From Dioscorea cayenensis subsp. rotundata (lineage: Eukaryota; Streptophyta; Magnoliopsida; Dioscoreales; Dioscoreaceae): DNA of 64,000 bases. The notes under the pieces were generated by a model. That model saw only the letters and a list, made by a program, of their open reading frames with translations. It searched no databases and was not told where the DNA came from. The translations under genes and the position numbers were made by a program. This document shows, piece after piece, positions 46,500 to 56,519 of this stretch. The stretch spans positions 19,648,305 to 19,712,304 of the forward strand of contig NC_052488.1 in NCBI RefSeq assembly GCF_009730915.1, given 5' to 3'. Every line of letters starts with the position of its first letter. The first letter of the stretch is position 1.

Positions 46500-47630
46500 G
46501 ATTGATGCATCAACAGAAATACATTGGACTTGGAGAGAATTCAGGATGTTTTAGAGATGATGAGTTGATTAGCCTGTGAAAAGCTGCTGCTGTTATTCTG
46601 AATTAATGGTCTGAGGATTTAGACTGTGAATCCAAGTGGAAGGGTTGCATAGTATTTCATGGCTTTCTTATGAAACAAAATTCCAAAAAACTCTATAAAC
46701 TTTTACATTCAGTACTGAAGTAGTACTATATATGTAAGACTATCTTATTGTCTAGAGTGCTTACAGTTAAATTGTTCTAGTTTTTATGTTATAGTTGTCA
46801 AAAGCTTGGATAAAACCTTTGTTTATTTTATCCTATTTAAATTGTTCTAATTTTAATGCTATAGTAGCTCCAGAAGTTTGGATAAAAATTAATTTGTTCG
46901 ACAGGTAAGTCACAACTCAATAATTCTAACTCTCAACATGATTTTATATATGACCCAAAAATCATGTTCAATATTGTGTGTGTAAGCAAACCATTATTTT
47001 GAGTTTTTATAAAAGATTTCCTAATTTCTTTCGAATTAAAAACAAACTAATATTGTGTGTGTTTTAACTTAACTTTTATCACTCATTTTGCTTCCAAAAG
47101 TTGATATTTATAAAATTTTACCATCAATAATTCTGCTTTTTATTTTTATTTTTATTTTTTTAAAACTAACAAACTATTTATGTTCACTCTATAAAATTAA
47201 TACATGACAGTGTTAAGGTTTATATGTACTGTGCAATTTATTGGAATGCCCGATAATATTTTACTTTTGTGATCTATCAATTTTGATTTGTAAATTTGAC
47301 CATGAGATTTTATCATATTCACTAAAATATAGCGTTATTATAAGTTAATATTTCTTTTTTATTCCAAAAGCTTTTTACTTTATAAAATTAACTTTTAAGG
47401 TTAATGCAATAGTCTACATGCACCGCATAGTTCTAAAATGTCAAAAACAATTAGTTATATGCTTAAATTATTTCAAATATATAATGTTTCATATCCATTA
47501 ATTACACATATATAAACACACTAATAATTTTTTAGTTACTGTTCATTAAATTGGTCCTGGTATGGATCCTCTATGAAAAAATTAGTATTTTTTTTCTTTT
47601 TACAAAATAGTATTTTTTTTCTTTTTACAG
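46500..47630. other. 3' flank of MADS gene and AT-rich DNA
   Basis: Probable 3' UTR (46497 to about 46750), then AT-rich sequence including a duplicated short motif (tagtattttttttctttttac at 47583-47630). No gene seen. Confidence 0.5.
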
Positions 47631-47639
47631 AGTTATATG

Positions 47640-48365
47640 GTATGGGAGATTTATCTTTAATGATTGTTAAACCATTATAACTGATGCATCTCCATACCTA
47701 CATATCTCTTTAAGATCGCTTGTTGTATATGGTTCTAATGCAATGCATCTAGTGTAGCTTGGAATTTATGGGATGTATGCAATATACAACTATATTTTTT
47801 TTTTCTAACTCATCTTTAACTAATAACCACCTAAAATAAATGTCTCTTCTATGTAATTTTCACTTTTTCTTTCTATTTTTATCTCTATTTCTAGATTTTT
47901 ATTCCCATTTACATCTCTTTTTCAAGAACTCTATTTCCATGTTTATCTCTATTCCCACCTTTATCTCTATTTTTCTCTATTCTTATATCTATCTCCATTT
48001 ATAGATCTCTATTCTCATTTTTATTTTCATCTTTATCCTCATTTCCATTATTTCATATCTCTATTATCCTCTTAATCTCCATTTTCATATCACTATTCTT
48101 ATCTCCATCTCCAATTTCATATTTCTGTTGTGATCTCTATCTCCATTTTTAAATCTCTATTCTTTTCTGTATCTCTGTATTTTCATACCTCTATTGTCAT
48201 CTCTAACTTCATTTTCATTTCCATTTTCAAATCTATGTTCTTTATCTGCATTTCCAAATATCTATTGTCAATCTCTATTTTCATTTTCAGAACTCTAATT
48301 ACATCTCTATCTCAAGATCTTTATATTCACATTTATCTTTATTCTCATCTATATTCTAAATATTT
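47640..48365 (+). repeat. Minisatellite-bearing repeat, right copy
   Basis: Direct-orientation relative of 41150-42220. The leader contains ggttctaatgcaatgcatct (47731) and gtagcttggaattt, then a ~480-base array of tctctattctcat / ctccatttt units. Shorter and diverged relative to the left copy. Confidence 0.78.
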
Positions 48366-48390
48366 TTGGGGTTAAAATAAAAAATATGAA

Positions 48391-48520
48391 TAAAATATTA
48401 TCGGGCCGGGCCACATGTTGGGCCTCCTTTAGTGATAAGTGGGTCATGCCAGCCCGGACATGCACAATGCCTGGCTCGTGATGGGCCCTTGCCGAGCTGA
48501 CCCACTCGACACCACTAAAC
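48391..48520. repeat. GGGCC-rich patch, possible DNA-transposon remnant
   Basis: Within very AT-rich DNA, 130 bases hold many gggcc/ggccc words (cgggccgggccac, ttgggcctcc, atgggccctt). Related to the patch at 27262-27352. Subterminal G/C-rich words of this kind occur in plant hAT-like elements, but no terminal repeats were found. Confidence 0.3.
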
Positions 48521-49060
48521 AACATATACTAAATACGTCTACAAACTCTTTTTCTTACGTTTTATTTTCTGAGGATGGCTACAAACGTTTGCAAATGAGA
48601 AATATATATATATATATATATATAATAATATAGATACACACCATTTTCTCCAATTTTTTTCAACACCAATTTATTTTTAATCACACACCTCATATATTTG
48701 TATTACTTATATTTAAATTACCATTTAAAATTTTTTTTTCTCATGCATGCTTTGGTCTAGTTTGTAAATTATAAAAAAATTTTAAATATATATTAAAAAA
48801 AAAAGAAACACCTTAGAGAAGTAAAAGAATTTAAAAAAAAACACTCAAAATTTAATAATTATGCATATATTTATTTTTTTCTAAAGTAATCTTTAATTAG
48901 TTTGATACCATAACCATACACTAATTACTCTTGGGTGTAGTTAAAAGAAAAAAAAAAGTGATACATTGAGTGTAGTTAAAATTGAAAAATAACATAGCAC
49001 AAGCATACAAGAAACAATTAGAAATATCTCAGGAATCACAAATATTCATAACAAACACCT
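48521..49060. other. AT-rich intergenic DNA
   Basis: Contains a (TA)n tract at 48603-48624. No gene seen. Confidence 0.55.
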
Positions 49061-49071
49061 TAACAATGACC

Positions 49072-51007
49072 TCAGTAGCGGGAATTATCGAAGACCCAAG
49101 GTTCATGTTTGAAAAGTTCGCGTCCGTTCATCGGCATTGTTCCTGAAATTATATCTTCGGCACGTTTCTGAGCTACTTCTGCTTTTCTAGCTGAGGTTTC
49201 AGCATCCTGCAAATAGTAGAACACTCCATTTCAATCTACAATCAAAACAACAGAAAGAATGGCACAAACATGGAGGACAGCATTGTGTATCATTAACATA
49301 CAAATTCTTTTCTAATATGCATTAAACTTGTTTTAAATATTCCTCATGAAGCATAAAACAGAATTTTCAAGAAAACTTTATCTCTTGTTTCAAATACATG
49401 TTCTGTGTAGCCCTAATTTAGATTAGCTTCATAAATGTCCGGATTAGTTCACAAGGTTTCTAGTGGTACTCAATAGGGAACTATAACTATAACTGGGCCT
49501 TCTTGGTGGTGCTTGAGATGAAGGATAAATACTGTGAATGAAGTAATTACAGAGGCGAAATATGGGTCTATAAATCAATGCAAAACGAAGAAAAGCGCAG
49601 GCAAAAGTATGACATATCATGCAACCATAAAGTTCTTCTCAAAATTCGAAAGTAGAGAAAGAATCAAAGCCTCAAAACAATGGAAACTTTCAACATGGGA
49701 AAATATGGGATTGTACTAATGGATGATTTTCATTGAGACAGAGAGGCTCATTGCTTTACCTGAGGCTGAGAGTGAAATCTCAAGATTTACTTGCTTGAAA
49801 GCAAAGATTGAAGAGAAAATGGAAAGCCAGAAAGACTGGATAGGAGGTGTCTTTAGCTGACACTCAGAAACAAATTGATTCTTCAACCAAGAAGATGAGG
49901 TTGGCCGAGGTTAAGATAACCGAATTGCAAAGGCAGCTGCACTTGCCAAAACAACCTTCTATGTTACAAGCAACAAATGCAGAGGACACATAGAAAAAGG
50001 AATGGAATCTCAGCTCGAGTTAGCACAATCAGAAGTTAGTAAGCTATCAAGATAAGTCTCTCAATTGGGAGTGAAGGCATTATCAGTGCAGTTATCAGCT
50101 AAATTATAACTAATGGGGGAAGCTATCAGTATGTTTAGATTCCGGCAAAGCCGGCTGAATATGCTGCTAATCTTACAAACTCTAGCAGCAGAAAGAAAAG
50201 AATGATAGCCTCAGTTTGAGTGGCAAATTTAGAAGTCAAGAAGATGCATGACATGATGAAGCAGATTAGAGCAAGAAATTAAGGATAGTGTGTCATCTGC
50301 AGAATGTGCTGCCAGCAAGGAAGACGTCGGAAACCAGCTTGTGATAGCTCATTGGAAATTGGGAAGTTGCATAACAAAGTAATTTCAGTTGAAAATAAAA
50401 TTGACAAAGAGAGATCATCTTCTAAAGCATTATCCCCTAATTTAAGATAACCAAATGGAGAAATAATTGCTTAAAAAAAAAAAAGAAACAACAACAACAA
50501 AAGCATTCAACCAAAAATAATCAGTCCTACCTATGAAGGTGTCTTTTAGTGTCAGGATGCATAATTATTCATTTGAGCCAGAAAAGAATTTCCTCAACTA
50601 ATGACAAACTCACAAGATTTTTTCTTGAAAGATGCAAAGCGATGACGGAGTTACTTAAAGATTCAGATTTCAAATCTCCAAAACATAAAAGCAAATCATA
50701 AAAGAACAACAATAGAACAACAAGGCCTTCACTTTGGGTATAATCAAAACAACAAATAATCAAATGAAAGATGCATAAATCTCAAACAATTAAACTGAAT
50801 TATAGTCAAAACAGCAAATAATTTCAGCAACATAATAATCAATCAAGAAACCCTAGAATTCAAGAGCAGGAGGCGAAACGATAAAGGCGGTACCTTTCGA
50901 CGCTTCCAGGCCTGGAACTGAGCATCCGAGATGGGGTTGAGCCTCTGCCCCATTCCAAGCTCGCCAACGCCATTCTCCTTCGGCTGTTGCTCCTCCTCCG
51001 CTCCCAT
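49072..51007 (-). CDS. Small conserved two-exon protein of unknown function
   Basis: Exons 51007-50894 and 49206-49072 (minus) join in frame to 82 residues: a short acidic start, then RLNPISDAQFQAWKRRK, a charged helix DAETSARKAEVAQKRAED, and the end MNGRELFKHEPWVFDNSRY. Splice sites are good (aag/gtaccg and tttgcag/gatgc). The W-K-R-R-K...GRELF arrangement recalls the C-terminal segment of ZC3H15/DFRP-like CCCH zinc-finger proteins, but no zinc finger is present here. The name and role are not known to me. The 1.7-kb intron holds a coiled-coil pseudogene on the other strand. Confidence 0.75.
49740..50490 (+). pseudogene. Degenerate coiled-coil gene fragment, filament-like plant protein (FPP)-like
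   Basis: Purine-rich sequence on the plus strand decodes, through several frame changes and stops, into charged helical stretches such as EAESEISRFTCLKAKIEEKM, KMRLAEVKITELQRQLHLA, ESQLELAQSEVSKLS and VSQLGVKALSVQLSAKL. These resemble filament-like plant proteins (long coiled-coil family). It ends near an A run at 50474-50485, so a reverse-transcribed (processed) origin is possible. It sits in the intron of the 82-residue gene. The FPP assignment is by style of sequence only. Confidence 0.5.
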
Positions 51008-51499
51008 TTTCAAGGATGAGCAAAAGATAACCGAAGCCTACAAGCATTATACATATCATGGAAATCAGATGAGGTTCGTGTATTCAACATCCTTCGCAGT
51101 CAAACAGCCAATCTTGACCGTTGGATGGAGTCAACATGTGATTTTTTTTTAAAAAAATATAAAAAGCAACTAGCTCTGTCAGGAATGTGTACACTTCTTG
51201 GGAATTGAACTCCCAGATTCCAGTTCATGTACTTTCACCTAGTGACACGGAGTTTAAATTACAAGCCCTCATAAGTGGTAACTTGTTTCTTACTTAAGGT
51301 TTAAAATTTATACAAATAGATTATTTCGAGTAAAAATTTATTTTTTAAAATATATTTATATAAATAATTAGATCTAGAGACTAATACTAGCAAATTTGAG
51401 ATTTTATATTACTGATAATAACATATCTAGTTCAAGTTATACTTATAAATGATTAAGATTTGACATTGAAACAATAAAAAGCTTTTAGGAAACCGACTT

Positions 51500-52565
51500 C
51501 AAAAGTGATGTTGGAGATCATAACTAGAAACCTAGTATGCATCTCAAATAATCCAATTCAATTACTTCTAAGAAATCCTGACTTTGAATCTCTATCACCA
51601 CCCACAAAAGAGAAAATTATTCTTTGGCAAGGGATCCTCAGTTCACAAGAGGCTTTCAGGACTTGTACTCTTTCAACCATAGGTGATGGTACAACATTTT
51701 GTTGGTATGATAACGTACTAGTATCTTGGATAAGCACCTGTGAACTTTTGGCCTGAACAGATTGTGCAATCCTCTCATGCTTGTGGGTCGGTTAATGACC
51801 TCATCCAAAGTCTTCAAACTAAAATTTTTTTACCAACTAATCCCTTCATTGTGGATATTAACAATCGTATCATGTCCTCTAACAATTTGAGGCAAGACAA
51901 GCAAACGTGAAGCCTCACATCTAACAGAAAATTCACAGTGAAATCTTTCTATGGTTTCCTTATTATAGGGGACTAAGATACTTAGTGACACCCACCCTAT
52001 TAAGAACAGGTTGCCCTAAGAAAATCAATTTTTTCAACTGGTTGGTTTGGGATAACAAAATTTTCACGCTTAAAAACCTTTCTATCAGGAAGATGCAATA
52101 AACCCCCCACAACCACTTGTGTCTTTTGCCACGCAGCCATTGAATCCGCAAATCACTTGCTCATTCAATGCCTTTTTCACACAAGCAATTTGGCAATACT
52201 TTGCCTCGATCCTCAGGTAGCATCACAATCCACAAACATTACATAGGCTCTGGAATCACTGGATTCGAAATCTAAACTCATCCAACAATGCCTCTCGTGG
52301 ACTTATATTCAAAACAATCACTTGGCATGTCTTACTAGCTAGAAATGAATCATATTTAATTGCAAAATTCTAACTATAGCTAATGTTATTTGGAAAATTA
52401 GTCTCATATTACTTTCTTGGGTAGGAGCAGCCATGCAGATAAAAGACAAAAGATTGAGTATGTTGTGACAAAGGTAAAGAGGAGAATACAGTTTTAAAGT
52501 TTTCCATTTATGATAAGTCAAGTGACCTTGATACGCAGACATTTCACCAGACCGCCAACATGTAA
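51500..52565 (+). pseudogene. LINE remnant, reverse transcriptase end (zf-RVT), 5' of a solo LTR
   Basis: Decayed plus-strand LINE sequence: TIGDGTTFCWYDN (51680-51715), a KSFYGFL-like segment, then a zinc-binding stretch CVFCHAAIESANHLLIQC (52111-52164) and ITWHVLLARNES (52320-52350), all typical of the end of plant LINE ORF2. Many stops and frame changes. The 3' part continues beyond the solo LTR. Confidence 0.75.
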
Positions 52566-53104
52566 TGTTGCGTGTGAGGAAACGCGGAACTAGTGTGGCA
52601 ATTCGTCGAACACTGGTGTGCAATATCACAATACCTAGCAATCACACAATGAATGGGCAATGCAAGGATAACATACAACCAATCTCACAAGAATAAAGTA
52701 AGAGACACCAATTTAACGTGGTTCGGCTAAAAATAAGCCTACATCCACGGGAGAACAATGCTTCACTATATCATGGGGGAATAACAAGAGTATAAGAGTA
52801 TAAGAAATAGGCATAAAGCTACAAGAGGATTACCAAGCTCTAAAAACTAGCCTTACCTCAAAAACAAGGATTTTACCTTGCTTTAATGAGATCAAGCAAG
52901 AACAAGAGCTCTCCTCTACACCTTCGCTCTTTTCACTCTCCAAATACAAGAGAACTCACCCTCTTTATCTTTCTCTCTTTTCTCTCATTACACAACACCC
53001 AACAAACATAACCCTATATAAACAATAGAGCAATCTAGACCGTTGGATTAAAAGAGATCAAGATTTTGGCTTCATCACAAGGATATCAAGCCAAATATTT
53101 AACA
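52566..53104 (-). mobile_element. Solo LTR (copia-like) inserted in LINE remnant
   Basis: A 539-bp sequence starting TGTTAAATATTT and ending CGCAACA on the minus strand (TGTT...AACA). Flanks tgtaa (52561-52565) and tgtag (53105-53109) agree at 4 of 5 bases, as for an aged target duplication. The internal word aacgtggttcggc ... catccacggg resembles the gtggttcaccc ... gtccacgg part of the copia LTR at 34130. No internal retrotransposon sequence remains, so the copy was probably reduced by LTR-LTR recombination. Confidence 0.7.
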
Positions 53105-53109
53105 TGTAG

Positions 53110-53290
53110 TACAGTACCTTTGGCACACCCAGATAGGAGTGCCTTCATGTTGTTTGGTTCCATCACCCTATATTTTTTGTAGCCACTGAGCTTGTTTATT
53201 TTCTTCTTGTTTGCTTTTGTTTTGGTATTGTTTTGGACTTTACTTGTACTTTATTTTTTTTTAATAAATTTGTGATTTAAGAACAAAACC
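53110..53290 (+). pseudogene. 3' end of the LINE remnant interrupted by the solo LTR
   Basis: T-rich tail with ttcttcttgtttgcttttg and an ending ttttttttaataaatttgtg resembling LINE 3' UTRs elsewhere in the window (4700-4820 reversed, 61880-62030). Confidence 0.45.
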
Positions 53291-53714
53291 ATAGAAGACA
53301 TTATATATAATTTGAATAAGAAAATTTTATAAATGTGTAGAAGAGTTTTTTAATTGTATTTTTATTATTTTTTTCTTTTTAAAAAATACCTGTATTTTAT
53401 TTGTATACAGGGAGAATTGCATTTACAAAAATATGTTCAAAAGGACAAAATTTAAGAGTGATGTTGGGTCAACCGATCAAGGGATAAAAGATTTGGAGTT
53501 GAACTAATGTTTTAAAATTATATGGACTGAAAATTTTAATGAATTTAAAAAGTAGAATTATACACATTAAAGAGAAACAAAAAAGAAAAGTTAAGGCTGT
53601 TAAAAGTTTAAAAAAAAGATATCTGAGACACAGGATTTAAAAGCCAAAGATCCAAGCATGCATGCTGATCTCTTATTAAATTATAGTAATCATACATAAT
53701 GATAATAATAAGAT
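53291..53714. other. Spacer and probable 3' UTR of sulfate transporter
   Basis: AT-rich; no other feature seen. Confidence 0.5.
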
Positions 53715-56519
53715 TTAGCAAAGATGGCCACTTTCCCTCTTGAGAGCAAGACATGCTTCTACAGCTTGGGGCACTGCTAGAAATATCCATGATCTTCCAA
53801 TCCTGTCCACAAGCTTGGCCTTCTTCATCTTGTGAATCACTTGCCACCCTGGATTTGCTATGGCTAACTGCACAATATCAACACTTTCAACTTTAATAAT
53901 TATAATAATATTATTATTATTAATTACTCTTTGTTTTTCTTATTTAATTAATTAATATTCTCACCTGTATCTCAAGGGAGGCTAATTTCTTATGAATATC
54001 TTCAATGGCAGCAAGCCCAGTTGTGTCAATGTTCATCACATCTGCAACATTAAGATAGTTTAAAAACTTTAAATTATTTGATTGATTTCAAGTGTGTAAA
54101 GCTCACTTGTCATATCAATGATCACTGATCTTGTTCTCTCTTTGGCATTCTCCATTGCATCTTTCTCTTCAATCACCCAGCTCAAAATCCTAATTCAGAA
54201 GAACAAAAAAAGTATTTATATATATAATTAATATATTCATATGAATTTGAATTAAGAACAATAAGAAAAAATTGAATTATTTTCTGCAACCTTTCTCTGA
54301 TGTAGTTTGCATTCATGAAACAAAGAAAACATGAGTTAATTCGAGTAATCAGTAATCCTTGTGTTCTGACAGCAACTGAATACTGTCTAATGCTGCAGAA
54401 AATATCTGTTCCTTGAATTCTTCCAAGAATTTCAATGCGTGGCCAGATTAAGTTCAGTATGATCCTTGTGAAGGAGATAATTATGGCAACAGAGAGACCA
54501 ATTTCGACCGAACCGAATAAAACACCGAAGAATGCTCCCGCACTTGCTAAAAAGTCCATCTTGTCTACTTCCCATATATTACATGCTTCCCTGAGATCAA
54601 TCAGTCCTGGAAGAGCAGAGAGGATAATTGAAGCAAGAATGGTGATAGGAGTGTAGTATAAGAGCTTTGTGAGTAGTTGTAATGCTATGAACACTGTAAT
54701 TGCCATGACGATGTTCGAAACTGTTGTTTTGCATCCAGCGCTGAAGTTAACAGCTGTTCGAGAGAATGAGCCTAGCGAAAATATCGAAACTGGTGATAAG
54801 AATTTCATTCAGATTGAATTGATTGATGATGAGAGTATCTGCATTCACCTGTTGCAACATAGCATGAGGATAAAGATCCAGCTATATTCATGCATCCCAT
54901 TGCTATCATTTCTTTATTACCATCAAGTTGGTAGCCTTTAATTGTTGCAAATGATCTCCCAACAGCTAAGGCTTCCTAAAATTAATCACAAGATTTATAA
55001 AAATGATTAATTGAAAGACAATTTTTTTTTCTAGAGATTGAGAGATTTCTGAATACATACTGCCAGTGCTATTGCTGCAGAAATGAGGCCAATTTTGGCT
55101 GAAGCTCCAGTGAGAGGGCCTGATAATTGTAATTGTTTTGCTGAGCTTGGATTCAGACCTCTCTGAACATGTTTTATTGTTTTGATACCATGTTTGTCTC
55201 CTTTTGTTACAAAAACAAGAAGAGTTGAGAGTATGACAGAGAGAAGTGGAGCAATTGCAGGCAACCAGAAATATTTTCGGTTTCGTCTACCCTGAGAATG
55301 AGATAGTTATGAATTTTATTAACTGAAGTAGTTTAATTAATTTCTCAGTTGATGTTAAATGCTTACAAGGAATCTGGTAATCAGGATGAAGATGAGGAAA
55401 GAGCAACCAATTAGAAAATTCCCAGGGTGCAGCTGCACTTAGAGACAACAGAAATAACTCGCTGAACTTTTTAATTAAATGAAAACATGTGCTGAGCTTC
55501 AATTGCTGTGGAATAAGAACACTCACAGGTTGATGAACTGCAATCCAGACAGCTTTAATGACAGAAACAACATCAGTGTTGTTGGTGAAGTGATTGATCC
55601 CAAGTAAACCTTTCAGTTGCTGTAAACCAATAACAATGGCAGCTCCTGCCATGAATCCAACAATGGCAGCATGTGAAAGAAAGTCCACAAGAAAACCCAA
55701 CCTGAAAACATATACCATTTGAACCATGTTTTAATTTTCAGAAACTTTTAATCAATGAATCTGAGAACTAATGCAAGGAAGAAAGCTGGTAATCAGAAAG
55801 ACCTGAACAATCCAAATGAAGCTTGAAAGATTCCTGCAAAGAAAGTTGCAGTAAAAACCATTTTTCTGTAAGAGATTGGATCAAGTGATGGATCCACCAC
55901 TTTCTGAATCATTGAAGAAATAAGCAGAGAAACAACTGCAACTGGACCAATTGCAATATCTCTTGAAGTTCCCATGACAGCATAGATTAGAGGTGGCACA
56001 AAACTTGTATCTAAAACCAAACAATTTATAATCAAACAAACAAACAAACTCATTTGCATCAATTGAAAGAACACAAAAGAAAAAAAGAAAAAAAGAGATG
56101 AGCAACTTACAAAGCCCATACTGAGGATCAAGTTTTGCTAGATTAGCATATCCAATGCTCTGCATACAAACCAAATAAAACATATATAAAGATGATCATA
56201 AAATCAAGGAACTGACAAAAAAAGAGAAAAATTCATTAACTCTCACCTGTGGAATACCAAGACTAGCAAGAGTTAAACCAGCCAACAAATCACTACGAAA
56301 CATCTTGAGATCATAGTTCCTCCCCCACTGAAGAACTGGAAACAAAGCATAAGAAGCCAAGGTGATGCATTTGGAGAAGGATCCGAGCTTCTTTCCATGA
56401 GACAAGAGTGAGTGTTTAACTGAGCCAGTGAGCTCATGCCATGGTGCAGGAGGATCAGGAGAGTTAAGCACCAGAAAAGACGGTGTCCGGCATGCCGGTT
56501 TCTCCGGCAACGAGCTCAT
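53715..56519 (-). CDS. Sulfate transporter, group 2 (SULTR2, low-affinity) type
   Basis: SLC26/SulP proton-sulfate symporter of the plasma membrane. Eleven minus-strand exons join in frame: 56519-56247, 56159-56111, 56010-55803, 55701-55527, 55432-55367, 55291-55061, 54975-54849, 54771-54291, 54189-54107, 54041-53965, 53867-53715; total 640 residues, the family's usual size. The cytosolic N-terminus ends in [13 protein letters not shown], followed by the SulP signature [20 protein letters not shown] and the transport core ([85 protein letters not shown]). A C-terminal STAS domain follows (residues ~510-630; [16 protein letters not shown]). SULTR2 is chosen by resemblance to vascular low-affinity transporters; SULTR1/3 are less like it. 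Start: first ATG after an in-frame stop. No defect seen. Confidence 0.93.
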
